NCBI GenBank assembly: GCA_028287065.1
Contig: JAQBQJ010000468.1
Location: 1-35,908, forward strand
Reading direction: 5' to 3'
DNA: 35,908 nt
From: Labilithrix sp.
GTDB lineage: Bacteria; Myxococcota_A; Polyangia; Polyangiales; Polyangiaceae
In this document: in pieces, positions 25,849 to 32,895 of the stretch
Layout: each line of letters begins with the position of its first letter
Position numbering within the stretch: the stretch's first letter is position 1
The notes under the pieces: generated by a model
What the model was told of the DNA's origin: nothing
The model's input: only the letters and a program-made list of their open reading frames with translations
The model's database searches: none
Made by a program: the position numbers and the translations under genes

Positions 25849-26472
25849 CTACGGGGTTTCGTCGCTCGCCGCGACGGGCTCGGGCGCCGTCCTGGATGCC
25901 TGATGATCCAGGACCTCGGGGAGCGGCGGGAGCGCGGACCCAGCAGCCGGCGCGGGATGCACGTGCGGCGAAGCAGCGCGACGACGGACCGCGGGCAGGC
26001 TCTTCACGTCGACGATCGGGACGAACGGCTCGTCGCCGTGCGTGCGCGCGGCCGCGGGAAGCGTGGCCGAGGTCGTCGTGGTCTGGCTGACGATCGGCTG
26101 GACGCGCACGGCGCGCGTCGTGGTCGAAGTGATCGCGGTGCTCGCACCGCGCGACGCCCGGAGCCCGACGAACGTGACCGACGCGACGGCGACGATCGAT
26201 GCCGCGAGGATCGCGATCGTGCGCAGGCCCAGCGAGGAGCCGGCCGGCTGCGCGAGCTGCGGCTGCGGCGGAGCGTGCACGATCGGCTGCGAGTCGGGCG
26301 ACTGCGACTCGTCGACGAGCGCGAGCACCGGGCGCTTGGTGATACGCGGCGCCGGAAGGCGGACGGGCGGCAGCGGGCGTCGCGTCACGACCGATGCTTC
26401 GGTGCGCGGCGGGGTGACCGCTCGCGGACGAATGGCAGGTCGCCGCACCACGTGATTCGTCGTGCGCTCCAT
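25849..26472 (-). CDS. Proline-rich single-pass membrane protein
   Basis: A 207-residue protein with an Arg/Pro-rich cytoplasmic N terminus (about 1-80; PPVRLPAPRITKRP, HAPPQPQLAQPAG), one transmembrane helix (LRTIAILAASIVAVASVTFV) and an extracytoplasmic Thr/Ala/Pro-rich tail (TSTTTRAVRV, PHVHPAPAAGSALPPLP). The layout resembles TonB-like or kinase-tail proteins but no domain can be named. ATG 26472 is preferred over the TTG one codon upstream. Its 3' end lies against the carboxyltransferase remnant, so the remnant was probably cut at this boundary. Low sequence complexity leaves some doubt about coding status. Confidence 0.6.
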   Translation of the reverse strand: MERTTNHVVRRPAIRPRAVTPPRTEASVVTRRPLPPVRLPAPRITKRPVLALVDESQSPDSQPIVHAPPQPQLAQPAGSSLGLRTIAILAASIVAVASVTFVGLRASRGASTAITSTTTRAVRVQPIVSQTTTTSATLPAAARTHGDEPFVPIVDVKSLPAVRRRAASPHVHPAPAAGSALPPLPEVLDHQASRTAPEPVAASDETP

Positions 26473-26601
26473 CAACGTGCGATCATCGGACTTCGATGCC
26501 TCCGCGAGCCTGCGTCGCTAGCGCGGGGCCTCACGCGGCGCTACTTACGGCGACTTTCCGGCGTTCGCAAGACACGCCGCGCTCATTACGAAGGCCCCTC
26601 G

Positions 26602-26832
26602 ATGTACACGATCACGGCGCTCGGAAACCTCCCCCTCCCCGACGACCTCGCCGAGGCGACGGACGAGAACGTGGACGCGATCCTGCGCCGAGCCGCGGCT
26701 CATCTGGGCCGCGAAACGGTGCAAATCGAGCGTGTTTCCAGCATCCTGGGGGGCTCGTGCATCGCGTGCACGGACGTCGTCGCGTACGTCGAGGGCACGC
26801 CGCTCCTGGTCGCCCGCCCCCGCCTCTACTAA
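26602..26832 (+). CDS. Small protein of unknown function with a C-x-x-C motif
   Basis: A 76-residue protein: MYTITALGNLPLPDDLAEAT, then an amphipathic helix (VDAILRRAAAHLGRETVQIE), a C-x-x-C pair in GGSCIACTDVVAYV and a short strand GTPLLVARPRLY. It looks like a compact alpha/beta domain, perhaps metal- or redox-active through the cysteines. No family recognised. The ribosome site is weak. The 19-base tandem repeats start directly after the stop codon, between this gene and the convergent thioredoxin-like gene. Confidence 0.6.
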   Translation: MYTITALGNLPLPDDLAEATDENVDAILRRAAAHLGRETVQIERVSSILGGSCIACTDVVAYVEGTPLLVARPRLY

Positions 26833-26839
26833 CCCGCCT

Positions 26840-26896
26840 CCCGTCCTTAGTTCCGGCGCCCGTCCTTAGTTCCGGCGCCCGTCCTTGGTTCCGGTC
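26840..26896. repeat. Three tandem 19-base repeats between convergent genes
   Basis: The unit CCCGTCCTTAGTTCCGGCG occurs at 26840 and 26859 as exact copies and at 26878 with two or three changes (CTTGG, and GGTC at the end). The third copy runs into the stop codon of the thioredoxin-like gene. The block fills the gap between two convergent genes. No T-rich terminator is seen; the unit carries no strong hairpin. Confidence 0.85.
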
Positions 26897-27725
26897 ACTG
26901 GGCGGCGGGCTTCTTTTTCGGGCCCGGCTTGCCGGCCGGCTTCTTTCCCGGGGTCTTCTTGCCGCCCTTGCCGGCGGGCTTCTTCTTCGGGGGCGGAGTC
27001 TCCTCCGTCTTGTCGCCCGAGTCGTCGCCTCCGGCGGCCGTCTTGTCGCCCGCGGGCTTGTCGCCGGCAGGCTTGTCGCCCGACGAGTCGCTCGCGGCCT
27101 TGTCGGTCGCGGGCTTGTCGCTCGCCGCGACGTCCGTCTTTCCCTTCCCCGAAGCCGGCTCGGCGGCGAGCGTCGCGAGCTCCTTCGCGATCGCGTCGGC
27201 CTCTCCATCGTGATAGCCGGCGTGGATGTAGCGGACCGTTCCGCTGCTATCGAGGATGTAGGTCGTCGGCATCGAGTCGACCTTCCAGCGGTTCGCGATC
27301 GCGTGACCGTCATCCCAGCCGATCGGGAACGTGGCGCCGTTCGACTTCGCGAAGTCCGCAACGCCGTCCGACTTGTCGTCGACGGAGATGCCGACCACCT
27401 GGACCTTGCCCTGATTCTGCTTCGCGAGCTCCTCGAGCTTCGGGAACGACTGCTTGCAGGGGCCACACCACGTCGCCCAGAAGTCGACGATGGCGACCTT
27501 GCCCTGGAGCGAGTCGCGCGTGACCTGGCCCTTGCCGTTGACGGTCTGGATCGACAGATCCGGGGCCGCCTTGCCGACTTCGGCCGGTCCCTTGTCGTTC
27601 GACTCGCCCGAGCCGCCCGCTCCCGCCGTGGCCGCCGGTTTGCTGCTACCGCCGCACGCGGCTGTCACCGCGAGAAGAAACGACAAACCTACGGCCGCAC
27701 TCGTTCGCGTACGGAACCATGCCAT
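26895..27725 (-). CDS. TlpA/ResA-like thioredoxin-domain lipoprotein with basic tail
   Basis: A 276-residue protein. The signal peptide ends in LLAVTAAC (Cys24 lipidated). The thioredoxin fold (about 48-190) has the active site WATWCGPCKQSFPKLEEL (Cys87, Cys90) and cis-proline in DSMPTTYILD, as in TlpA/ResA proteins that reduce periplasmic disulfides, for example in cytochrome c maturation. The last ~85 residues are low complexity: DKPAGDKPAGDK repeats, then KKKPAGKGGKKTPGKKPAGK to the end, strongly basic, which is unusual for a periplasmic oxidoreductase. ATG 27725 gives the signal peptide; GGAGG lies nine bases upstream. Convergent with the 76-residue gene; upstream lies the RRM gene's terminator. 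Confidence 0.9.
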   Translation of the reverse strand: MAWFRTRTSAAVGLSFLLAVTAACGGSSKPAATAGAGGSGESNDKGPAEVGKAAPDLSIQTVNGKGQVTRDSLQGKVAIVDFWATWCGPCKQSFPKLEELAKQNQGKVQVVGISVDDKSDGVADFAKSNGATFPIGWDDGHAIANRWKVDSMPTTYILDSSGTVRYIHAGYHDGEADAIAKELATLAAEPASGKGKTDVAASDKPATDKAASDSSGDKPAGDKPAGDKTAAGGDDSGDKTEETPPPKKKPAGKGGKKTPGKKPAGKPGPKKKPAAQ

Positions 27726-27748
27726 GCGTGAAATCCTCCGCTCCCCCG

Positions 27749-27754
27749 ATTGTA
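27749..27754 (-). promoter_or_regulatory. Possible -10 element for the thioredoxin-like gene
   Basis: On the minus strand TACAAT, one base away from the sigma-70 consensus TATAAT, lies 23 bases ahead of the ATG at 27725 in an otherwise GC-rich leader. The best upstream TTCTTG is spaced only 15 bases away and is a poor -35 match, so this is tentative. Confidence 0.3.
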
Positions 27755-27867
27755 GCAAACGTCCCCAGGCAAGAAGCGAGCACACAATGAGTTCTTTACG
27801 GCTCAGCTCTTCCCGCAGACGACATCGGGGTACATGATTTTCGAACGCTTCTCTGGTCTCGCGCGCG

Positions 27868-27904
27868 AAAAAAAAGTGGCTCGCCTCCGGGGAGACGAGC
27901 CACT
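27868..27904 (-). terminator. Intrinsic terminator of the RRM gene
   Basis: On the minus strand AGTGGCTCG and CGAGCCACT pair perfectly over nine bases (27896-27904 with 27875-27883) around a 12-base loop, and eight T residues follow. It lies 40 bases past the RRM stop codon. This is the clearest Rho-independent terminator in the window. Confidence 0.9.
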
Positions 27905-27943
27905 CGTTCACGACGCGGGGATCAGCCCGCGGCTACGCGCTGA

Positions 27944-28264
27944 TTACCAGCGGTTGCCGCCGCGACCACCACCACCGCCACCACCACCACCACCACCACC
28001 GCCGCCGCCGCGGTTCTGGCGCTCTTCGGCCTCGTTGACCGTGAGTGCGCGGCCGTCGAGGAGCGCGCCGTTCATCTCGCGGATGGCCTTCTGTGCAGCC
28101 TCGGCGGTGCCGAGGGTGACGAAGCCGAAGCCGCGCGATTGACCGGTCTCGCGATCCGAGACGACGTGAACGTCGGTGACCTCGCCGAAGGCCGCGAAGG
28201 CCTCGCGAACGGAGTCGGTGTTGGCGTTGAAGGAGAGGTTGCCGACGTAGAGACGATTGCCCAT
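27944..28264 (-). CDS. RRM-type RNA-binding protein with glycine-rich tail
   Basis: A 106-residue protein with one RNA-recognition motif: RNP2 LYVGNLSF (residues 5-12) and RNP1 RGFGFVTL (about 44-51), with the usual SVREAFAAFGEVTDVHVV helix and strand, and KAIREMNGALLDGRALTV. A tail of about 15 consecutive glycines ending RGGNRW follows. This is the layout of bacterial glycine-rich RNA-binding proteins (cyanobacterial Rbp type), several of which are cold-inducible and may act as RNA chaperones. An upstream in-frame ATG at 28309 would add 15 residues; ATG 28264 places RNP2 at the normal position. A strong terminator follows, and a hairpin lies in the upstream leader. Confidence 0.93.
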   Translation of the reverse strand: MGNRLYVGNLSFNANTDSVREAFAAFGEVTDVHVVSDRETGQSRGFGFVTLGTAEAAQKAIREMNGALLDGRALTVNEAEERQNRGGGGGGGGGGGGGGGRGGNRW

Positions 28265-28867
28265 GAGTATTCTCGATTCGTATCGCGGCTCGAAGTGCCT
28301 GACGTCCAACGAGCCGGTATCGGAGTCAGGTCGCGAAGGATTCTTCGCGCGCTGTTGCGTAGTATCTCAGAGGGCGTCGGCCGTTGCTGCGAGCTCTTCC
28401 GCGATCCCAAACCAAAGTCGAGGGGCGTCGTCGTCCGTGAGTACCGGTGAACGTCAGTGAGGAGGCGCACCCTAGCCGTCACCGGCGCATTTGCAAGGCC
28501 GGAGGCGAACTTGGCCGTCTTCTCTACGCGATCCGCCGTTATTCTCGCGTGGTGCCGCCTGGCCTCGAGCTCCAGGTGTTCTCGGCGCGGGGCGCCGCCA
28601 CCTACGCTGCGTTCCCGATTGCCGTCTCGCTCCGGAGCAAATGTCCGACGGGCCTCACGTGCGAGAGCGCCAGCGGACTGTGCACGCGTCCGGAGTAGGT
28701 CCCATGCTCGAGGTGCGGCTCGGGGGCGACGAGCGCACGACCTGCGATTGTGCCTCGTGTGCGGCTCGGAGAGGGTGGCCCTCTCGTTCCGCGGTCGCCG
28801 ACGACGCACGTCGGGCGAGCGAGCGAGCGGCATCGTCGTTGCTTCTCTCGCGTTCGAGAGGTGACCC
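28265..28867. other. Long gap: RRM leader plus a doubtful small ORF
   Basis: The first ~180 bases are the upstream region of the RRM gene, including a perfect seven-base-pair hairpin at 28332-28349. On the plus strand an 83-codon frame (28447-28698) ends in KCPTGLTCESASGLCTRPE, a cysteine spacing common at the ends of exported Cys-rich proteins of this group, but its N-terminal part (HPSRHRRICK) looks random and has no signal peptide. It could be the last part of a decayed gene. Between 28704 and 28860 two overlapping frames each show Cys pairs (TCDCASC; CLVCGSERV), possibly a frameshifted small zinc-ribbon ORF. None is strong enough to call as a gene. Confidence 0.35.
28332..28349 (-). promoter_or_regulatory. 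Hairpin in the leader of the RRM gene
   Basis: CGCGAAG-AATC-CTTCGCG on the transcript is a perfect seven-base-pair stem with a four-base loop, 68 bases before the RRM start codon. No T run follows, so it is not a terminator. It may structure the 5' leader; a temperature or feedback role would be speculation. Confidence 0.4.
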
Positions 28868-29326
28868 ATGCCCGAAAAGAAGACGATCGAGCGCGCGAAG
28901 AAGGACAAGCGCGAGGGTAAGGCTCCGAGCACCCAGGCCGGCGAGTTCGTGCGCGAGGAGATCGAGCACGTTCGCGAGGGAAAGCACGGTGCGCGGAACA
29001 CGAAGCAAGCGATCGCCATCGGGCTCTCGAAGGCACGCCGCGCCGGGGTCGAGCTCGAGCCTCCGGAGAAAGGAGCGGCCTCGGAGCGCACGCGCAAGCA
29101 GGCGAAGCGCGACCTCACGAAGGGCAAGAAGACCGCGGCGAAGAAGAAGAGCTCGTCGCGCGCCCCCAGCCCGAAGCGTTCGCGCGCAGCCAAGACCGCG
29201 CTGAAACGCGAGCCCCGCGGGGCGGCCTCCTCACGCGCGCTCTCGCGCCAGGCACGAGCGGCCGCGAAGGGTCGCCGCAAGCGCGCCGCGTCGGCGCGCC
29301 GAGCGAGGTCTCGCGCCGAGGCATAG
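28868..29326 (+). CDS. DUF6496-type basic protein with histone-like tail
   Basis: A 152-residue protein. The first ~65 residues carry the conserved block GEFVREEIEHVREGKHGARN followed by TKQAIAIGLSKARRAGVEL, the DUF6496 pattern found in many Proteobacteria. The remaining ~85 residues are an Arg/Lys/Ala-rich tail (KKTAAKKKSSSRAPSPKRSR and similar) typical of H1-like DNA-binding tails. Association with the nucleoid is likely by composition; no specific function is known. The gene starts shortly before a run of AAGAAG codons, with AGG nine bases upstream of the ATG. It is followed 24 bases later by the AKR-kinase fusion gene on the same strand. Confidence 0.85.
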   Translation: MPEKKTIERAKKDKREGKAPSTQAGEFVREEIEHVREGKHGARNTKQAIAIGLSKARRAGVELEPPEKGAASERTRKQAKRDLTKGKKTAAKKKSSSRAPSPKRSRAAKTALKREPRGAASSRALSRQARAAAKGRRKRAASARRARSRAEA

Positions 29327-29350
29327 CGCAGTCGCTAGACTGATGCCGCG

Positions 29351-31090
29351 ATGCGCATCGGTCTCGGATGCATGCGGCTGTCGACGGAGCTCGAGCGCGA
29401 CGACGCTCTCGCTGTGGCGACCTTGCGCGCCGCGCTCGACGCGGGCATCACCGTGTTCGACACAGCACGTGCGTACGGCCGCGACGAGAGCGACCTGGGG
29501 CACAACGAACGCCTCGTCGCTCGCGTGCGACCTCCACGCATCGTCACGAAGTGCGGAATGCGGCGCGACGGAGGCGCATGGATCCCGGACGGTCGAGCGA
29601 GTCGCATCGCCGAGGACGTTGCGGCGAGCGTCGAGGCGCTGGGCGGCGCGCCGATCGACACGCTCTTGCTTCATGCCCCCGATCCGCGCACGTCGCTCGC
29701 GACGTCGGCGCGCGCGCTCACGAAGGCTGTCGAGAACGGCCAGGCCGCCCGCATCGGCATCTCGAACGTCTCGCGAAAGCAGCTCGAGGAGGTCGCGCAG
29801 CATGCGCCCATCGCCGCAGTCGAGATCGCGCTCGGCGCGTACGACGACCTGTCGCTCCGCGGTGGCGTCGTCGATTATTGCCTCTCGCACGAGATCGAGG
29901 TGCTCGCGCATGCGCCGCTCGGCGGCCCGGCGCGCGTCCGGCGGCTCGCGCGCGACGGCACGCTCGCGCGCGTGGCGAAGGGTCGTGGCGACACGACCGC
30001 GGTCGAGGTGTTCCTCGCGTACCTGCTCGCGGTGAACGACCGCATCGTCCCGATCGTCGGCGCGCGACGTCCCGAGACCATCGCGAGCTTCGTGCGAGCG
30101 TCGGCGCTCGTGCTGTCGGAGGAGGAGCTCGCGATCGTCGACCAGCGATTTCCGGTGCTCGCGGCGCTGCGACGGCCGGCGCGGACGCCGTCGCCGTCCG
30201 CACCGGAGGGCCGAGCGCCGTGCGCCCCGCACCGCGAGGTCGTGATGCTCATGGGCGTGCCCGGAGCAGGGAAATCCAGGGCAGCGGAGGACTTCGTCGC
30301 GCGCGGCTACGAGCGCCTCAACCGCGATGCGCTCGGCGGAACGCTCCGCGGCATCGTGCGCCGGCTCGACGAGCGGCTCCGCGCAGGCGCCGAGCGCATC
30401 GTGCTCGACAACACGTACGTGACGCGCGCGACGCGGAACGACGTGGTTCGCATCGCACACACGCATGGGGCCAGCGTGCGTTGCGTGTTCTTCGACACCC
30501 CGCCGCACGAGGCGCACGTCAACGTCGTGCTGCGCATCATGCGTCGCTTCGGCAGCGTCCTCGAGCCGGCGGAGCTCGTCGCGCGATCGCGCAAGGATCC
30601 GGTCGCGCTCGTGCCGAGCGCCGTGTACCGGATGACGCGCGATCTCGAGCCTCCCAGCGCGGACGAGGGCTTCGCGTCCGTCGACGTCGTGCCGTTCGTG
30701 CGCGAGCACGGCGCGGAGCGAGGGCGGCCCGGCCTCGCGATCTCGCTCGACACGCCGGAGAGCGAGATAGCGAGGGCGATCGGCGCCGCGCCGCCCGACG
30801 CAGCATGCCTCCTCTACGGATGGCGGCCGGGGATCGACGACGGCGCGCGCGCGCGAGCACGCGCGACCGCCGACGCGCTCGCGCGTGCGACGGCGCGCGT
30901 CGTGGAGCTTGCGCTCTGCACGCATCCTGCGGGACCGCCCGTGTGCTGGTGCCGCCCTCCCCTCCCCGGCATGTGGCTGACGTTCGCGGATCGCCATGGC
31001 GTCGATGTGCGCGACAGTGCCCTCGTCGGGACGAGCTCGACGGACCGCTCGCTGGCGCGAACGCTGGGACTGCGGTTCACTGGTGCGTAG
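29351..31090 (+). CDS. Three-domain fusion: aldo/keto reductase, polynucleotide-kinase-like domain, HAD-like zinc-loop domain
   Basis: A 579-residue protein. Residues 1-275 are an aldo/keto reductase with the catalytic tetrad Asp37 and Tyr42 (VFDTARAYG), Lys67 (IVTKCG) and His108 (LLLHAPDP). After a Pro-rich linker, residues 297-445 are a P-loop kinase like the 5'-kinase of PNKP/T4 Pnk: Walker A GVPGAGKS (302-309), LNRDALGG, the substrate-side VLDNTYVTRATRND and FFDTPPHEAHVN. Residues ~480-575 resemble the C-terminal half of a HisB-N/GmhB HAD phosphatase: zinc loop Cys523, His525, Cys532, Cys534 in LCTHPAGPPVCWCRPPLPGM, then SALVGTSSTDRSLARTLGL; the nucleophile D-x-D is absent, so this part is probably inactive as a phosphatase. 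Substrate unknown. Confidence 0.85.
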   Translation: MRIGLGCMRLSTELERDDALAVATLRAALDAGITVFDTARAYGRDESDLGHNERLVARVRPPRIVTKCGMRRDGGAWIPDGRASRIAEDVAASVEALGGAPIDTLLLHAPDPRTSLATSARALTKAVENGQAARIGISNVSRKQLEEVAQHAPIAAVEIALGAYDDLSLRGGVVDYCLSHEIEVLAHAPLGGPARVRRLARDGTLARVAKGRGDTTAVEVFLAYLLAVNDRIVPIVGARRPETIASFVRASALVLSEEELAIVDQRFPVLAALRRPARTPSPSAPEGRAPCAPHREVVMLMGVPGAGKSRAAEDFVARGYERLNRDALGGTLRGIVRRLDERLRAGAERIVLDNTYVTRATRNDVVRIAHTHGASVRCVFFDTPPHEAHVNVVLRIMRRFGSVLEPAELVARSRKDPVALVPSAVYRMTRDLEPPSADEGFASVDVVPFVREHGAERGRPGLAISLDTPESEIARAIGAAPPDAACLLYGWRPGIDDGARARARATADALARATARVVELALCTHPAGPPVCWCRPPLPGMWLTFADRHGVDVRDSALVGTSSTDRSLARTLGLRFTGA

Positions 31091-31957
31091 ATGAAGCCTC
31101 TTGCCTGGTCGGCAGCTGCGCTCGCATCGTGCGCGATCGCTCTCTTCAGTGCGTCGCTCGTGACGTCGTGCAGCTCGGGCGTCGCGGCGGCCGACGCCGA
31201 GGGCGGCCTCGCTGACGGCGGCGTCGTCGACGGCGATTCCGGCGACGCCGGCCCGATGATCGTGCCGTGCGCAGAGCCTGCGCCGCACGCGTGCGAGCCC
31301 ACCGTGATCGTGACCGACAGCGCGTCCGTGCTGGAGCGGATCCGCGCGCTCGACGAGGCGACCGACTCCCCCGTCCACTCGTCGTCCGGCTTCGCGCTGC
31401 GACCGACGGTGAGCGTCCGCACGAACGGAAACCTCGACCTCGACGTCACGGTCTTCCGCCAGATGCGGCCCGCGTGCCCGGCCGACTCCACCGACGCCGG
31501 AACGAGCCGGCCGTCGTGCACCGAGAGCGTCTTCGGGCCCGAACGACCGTTCCACACGACGTTCTCCGGCACGACGCCTTCGCTCGCCTACCCGGACGGG
31601 GTCGAGTGCGTCATGCAGGGGAAGAGCGGCTGCGAGAAGCTGCGCCTCGGCGCGAACACCACCGTCCGCTTCCAGCGCGTCGTCGAGACGAACGCGTTCG
31701 CGAACGTCGCGAAGCACGTCATCCGCGTCGTGCGCGAGTGCACGAAGGCGTGTGCGCCGGGCGAGGTCTTCTGCGAGGCGTCGAAGACGTGCCTCGTCGA
31801 CGGCAACGACTCCTGCCTCCTGTGCGACGGCAAGCCGGCGAGCACGTGCGCGTGCAGCGCAGCGTGCGGAACGTCGCTCGAGGGGAAGACCTGCGCCTAC
31901 GAGACGTCCGACGATACGGAGAACGGCGGGAGTTGCGCGACTGGGGAGTGCCGGTAG
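31091..31957 (+). CDS. Cys-rich lipoprotein of unknown function
   Basis: A 288-residue protein starting on the base after the preceding stop. The signal peptide ends in SASLVTSC (Cys27 lipidated) and is followed by an Asp/Gly/Ala linker (DGGVVDGDSGDAG). The mature part has a beta-rich middle (LRPTVSVRTNGNLDLDVTVF) and a C-terminal Cys-rich region (ECTKACAPGEVFCEASKTCL, CLLCDGKPASTCACSAACG, CATGEC) suggesting small disulfide-stabilised modules. It ends at a TAG; skipping one base there would open a further 30 codons with two more cysteines, so the end may be frameshifted. No known family. Probably co-transcribed with the fusion gene. Confidence 0.75.
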   Translation: MKPLAWSAAALASCAIALFSASLVTSCSSGVAAADAEGGLADGGVVDGDSGDAGPMIVPCAEPAPHACEPTVIVTDSASVLERIRALDEATDSPVHSSSGFALRPTVSVRTNGNLDLDVTVFRQMRPACPADSTDAGTSRPSCTESVFGPERPFHTTFSGTTPSLAYPDGVECVMQGKSGCEKLRLGANTTVRFQRVVETNAFANVAKHVIRVVRECTKACAPGEVFCEASKTCLVDGNDSCLLCDGKPASTCACSAACGTSLEGKTCAYETSDDTENGGSCATGECR

Positions 31958-32079
31958 GACCGAGCTGTGGTTCGGCTGCGATCCGAAAGCCGTCGAAGAG
32001 GTCGACGTCTTGCCGTGCGGGCCTCCGAACGTCACGGCGCTTGCATGAGCGCGCCTTGCCTTCCGGGTAGGTACCGCCG

Positions 32080-32895
32080 ATGGGATTTGCTGCGCTTCGC
32101 GGAGCAGCCGAGGTCGCGCCCACGCCTGAGGAGTCCGTGGCGCCGGCGAAGATGCGCGCGCTCGATCTGACCGTGCGTTACGGGACGAAAGAGGCCATCA
32201 AGGACGTCAGCCTCGACGTGCGCGCGAACGAGATCCTCGCGCTCATCGGCCCGAGCGGCTGCGGGAAGAGCACGTTCCTGCGCTCGTTGAACCGCATGAA
32301 CGACACGATCGACGGCGTGACCACGACCGGCGCCGTCGAGCTCGACGGCGAGCCGATCTACGGCCCCGAGATCGATCCCGTCCTCGTACGGCGGCGGGTC
32401 GGCATGGTGTTCCAGCGCTCGAACCCCTTCCCCAAGTCGATCTTCGACAACGTCGCGTATGGGCTCCGCATCGCGGGCGAGCGCGATCGCACGCTCATCG
32501 CCGGCAACGTCGAGCGCGCGCTCCGACAAGCCGCGCTGTGGGACGAGGTGAAGGATCGCCTCGACGAGTCCGGCCTCGGCCTGTCCGGCGGACAGCAACA
32601 ACGGCTCTGCATCGCGCGGGCGCTCGCGGTCGAGCCGGAGGTGCTGTTGATGGACGAGCCCGCGTCGGCGCTCGATCCGATCGCGACCGCGAAGATCGAA
32701 GACCTCGTGAGCGAGCTGCGGCAGCTGCTCACGATCGTCATCGTGACGCACAACATGCAGCAAGCCGCGCGCGTCTCGCATCGCACGGGCTTCTTCCTCA
32801 TGGGTCGTCTCGTCGAGATCGACGACACGACGAACGTCTTCACCCGTCCGCAACAGAGCGAGACGGAGGACTACATCACGGGGCGATTCGGCTGA
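32080..32895 (+). CDS. pstB: Phosphate ABC transporter ATP-binding protein
   Basis: A 271-residue ABC ATPase. Walker A is [20 protein letters not shown], the PstB-typical run; the Q-loop is [20 protein letters not shown], where NPFP-SI is diagnostic for PstB; the signature is [15 protein letters not shown]; Walker [13 protein letters not shown]; and the H-switch is [13 protein letters not shown]. It has an N-terminal extension of about 25 residues before the core, with Met25 as an alternative start. It powers phosphate uptake through PstCA. Unusually it is the first gene of the operon, directly followed by pstS, whose ATG shares the A of the pstB TGA stop. Confidence 0.96.
   Translation: MGFAALRGAAEVAPTPEESVAPAKMRALDLTVRYGTKEAIKDVSLDVRANEILALIGPSGCGKSTFLRSLNRMNDTIDGVTTTGAVELDGEPIYGPEIDPVLVRRRVGMVFQRSNPFPKSIFDNVAYGLRIAGERDRTLIAGNVERALRQAALWDEVKDRLDESGLGLSGGQQQRLCIARALAVEPEVLLMDEPASALDPIATAKIEDLVSELRQLLTIVIVTHNMQQAARVSHRTGFFLMGRLVEIDDTTNVFTRPQQSETEDYITGRFG

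Noticed and set aside
27834-28142. Plus-strand frame with a run of prolines
   Set aside because: It is the antisense of the glycine tail of the RRM protein.
28447-28698. 83-codon plus-strand ORF
   Set aside because: Only the Cys-rich end looks protein-like; no signal peptide or ribosome site, so it is described within the gap and not called as a gene.
29231-32035. 934-codon minus-strand open frame
   Set aside because: Antisense to the AKR-kinase fusion and the Cys-rich lipoprotein; composition typical of a mirror frame.
31958-32079. Pho box upstream of pstB
   Set aside because: Searched for CTGTCAT-like repeats at 11-base spacing; none seen.
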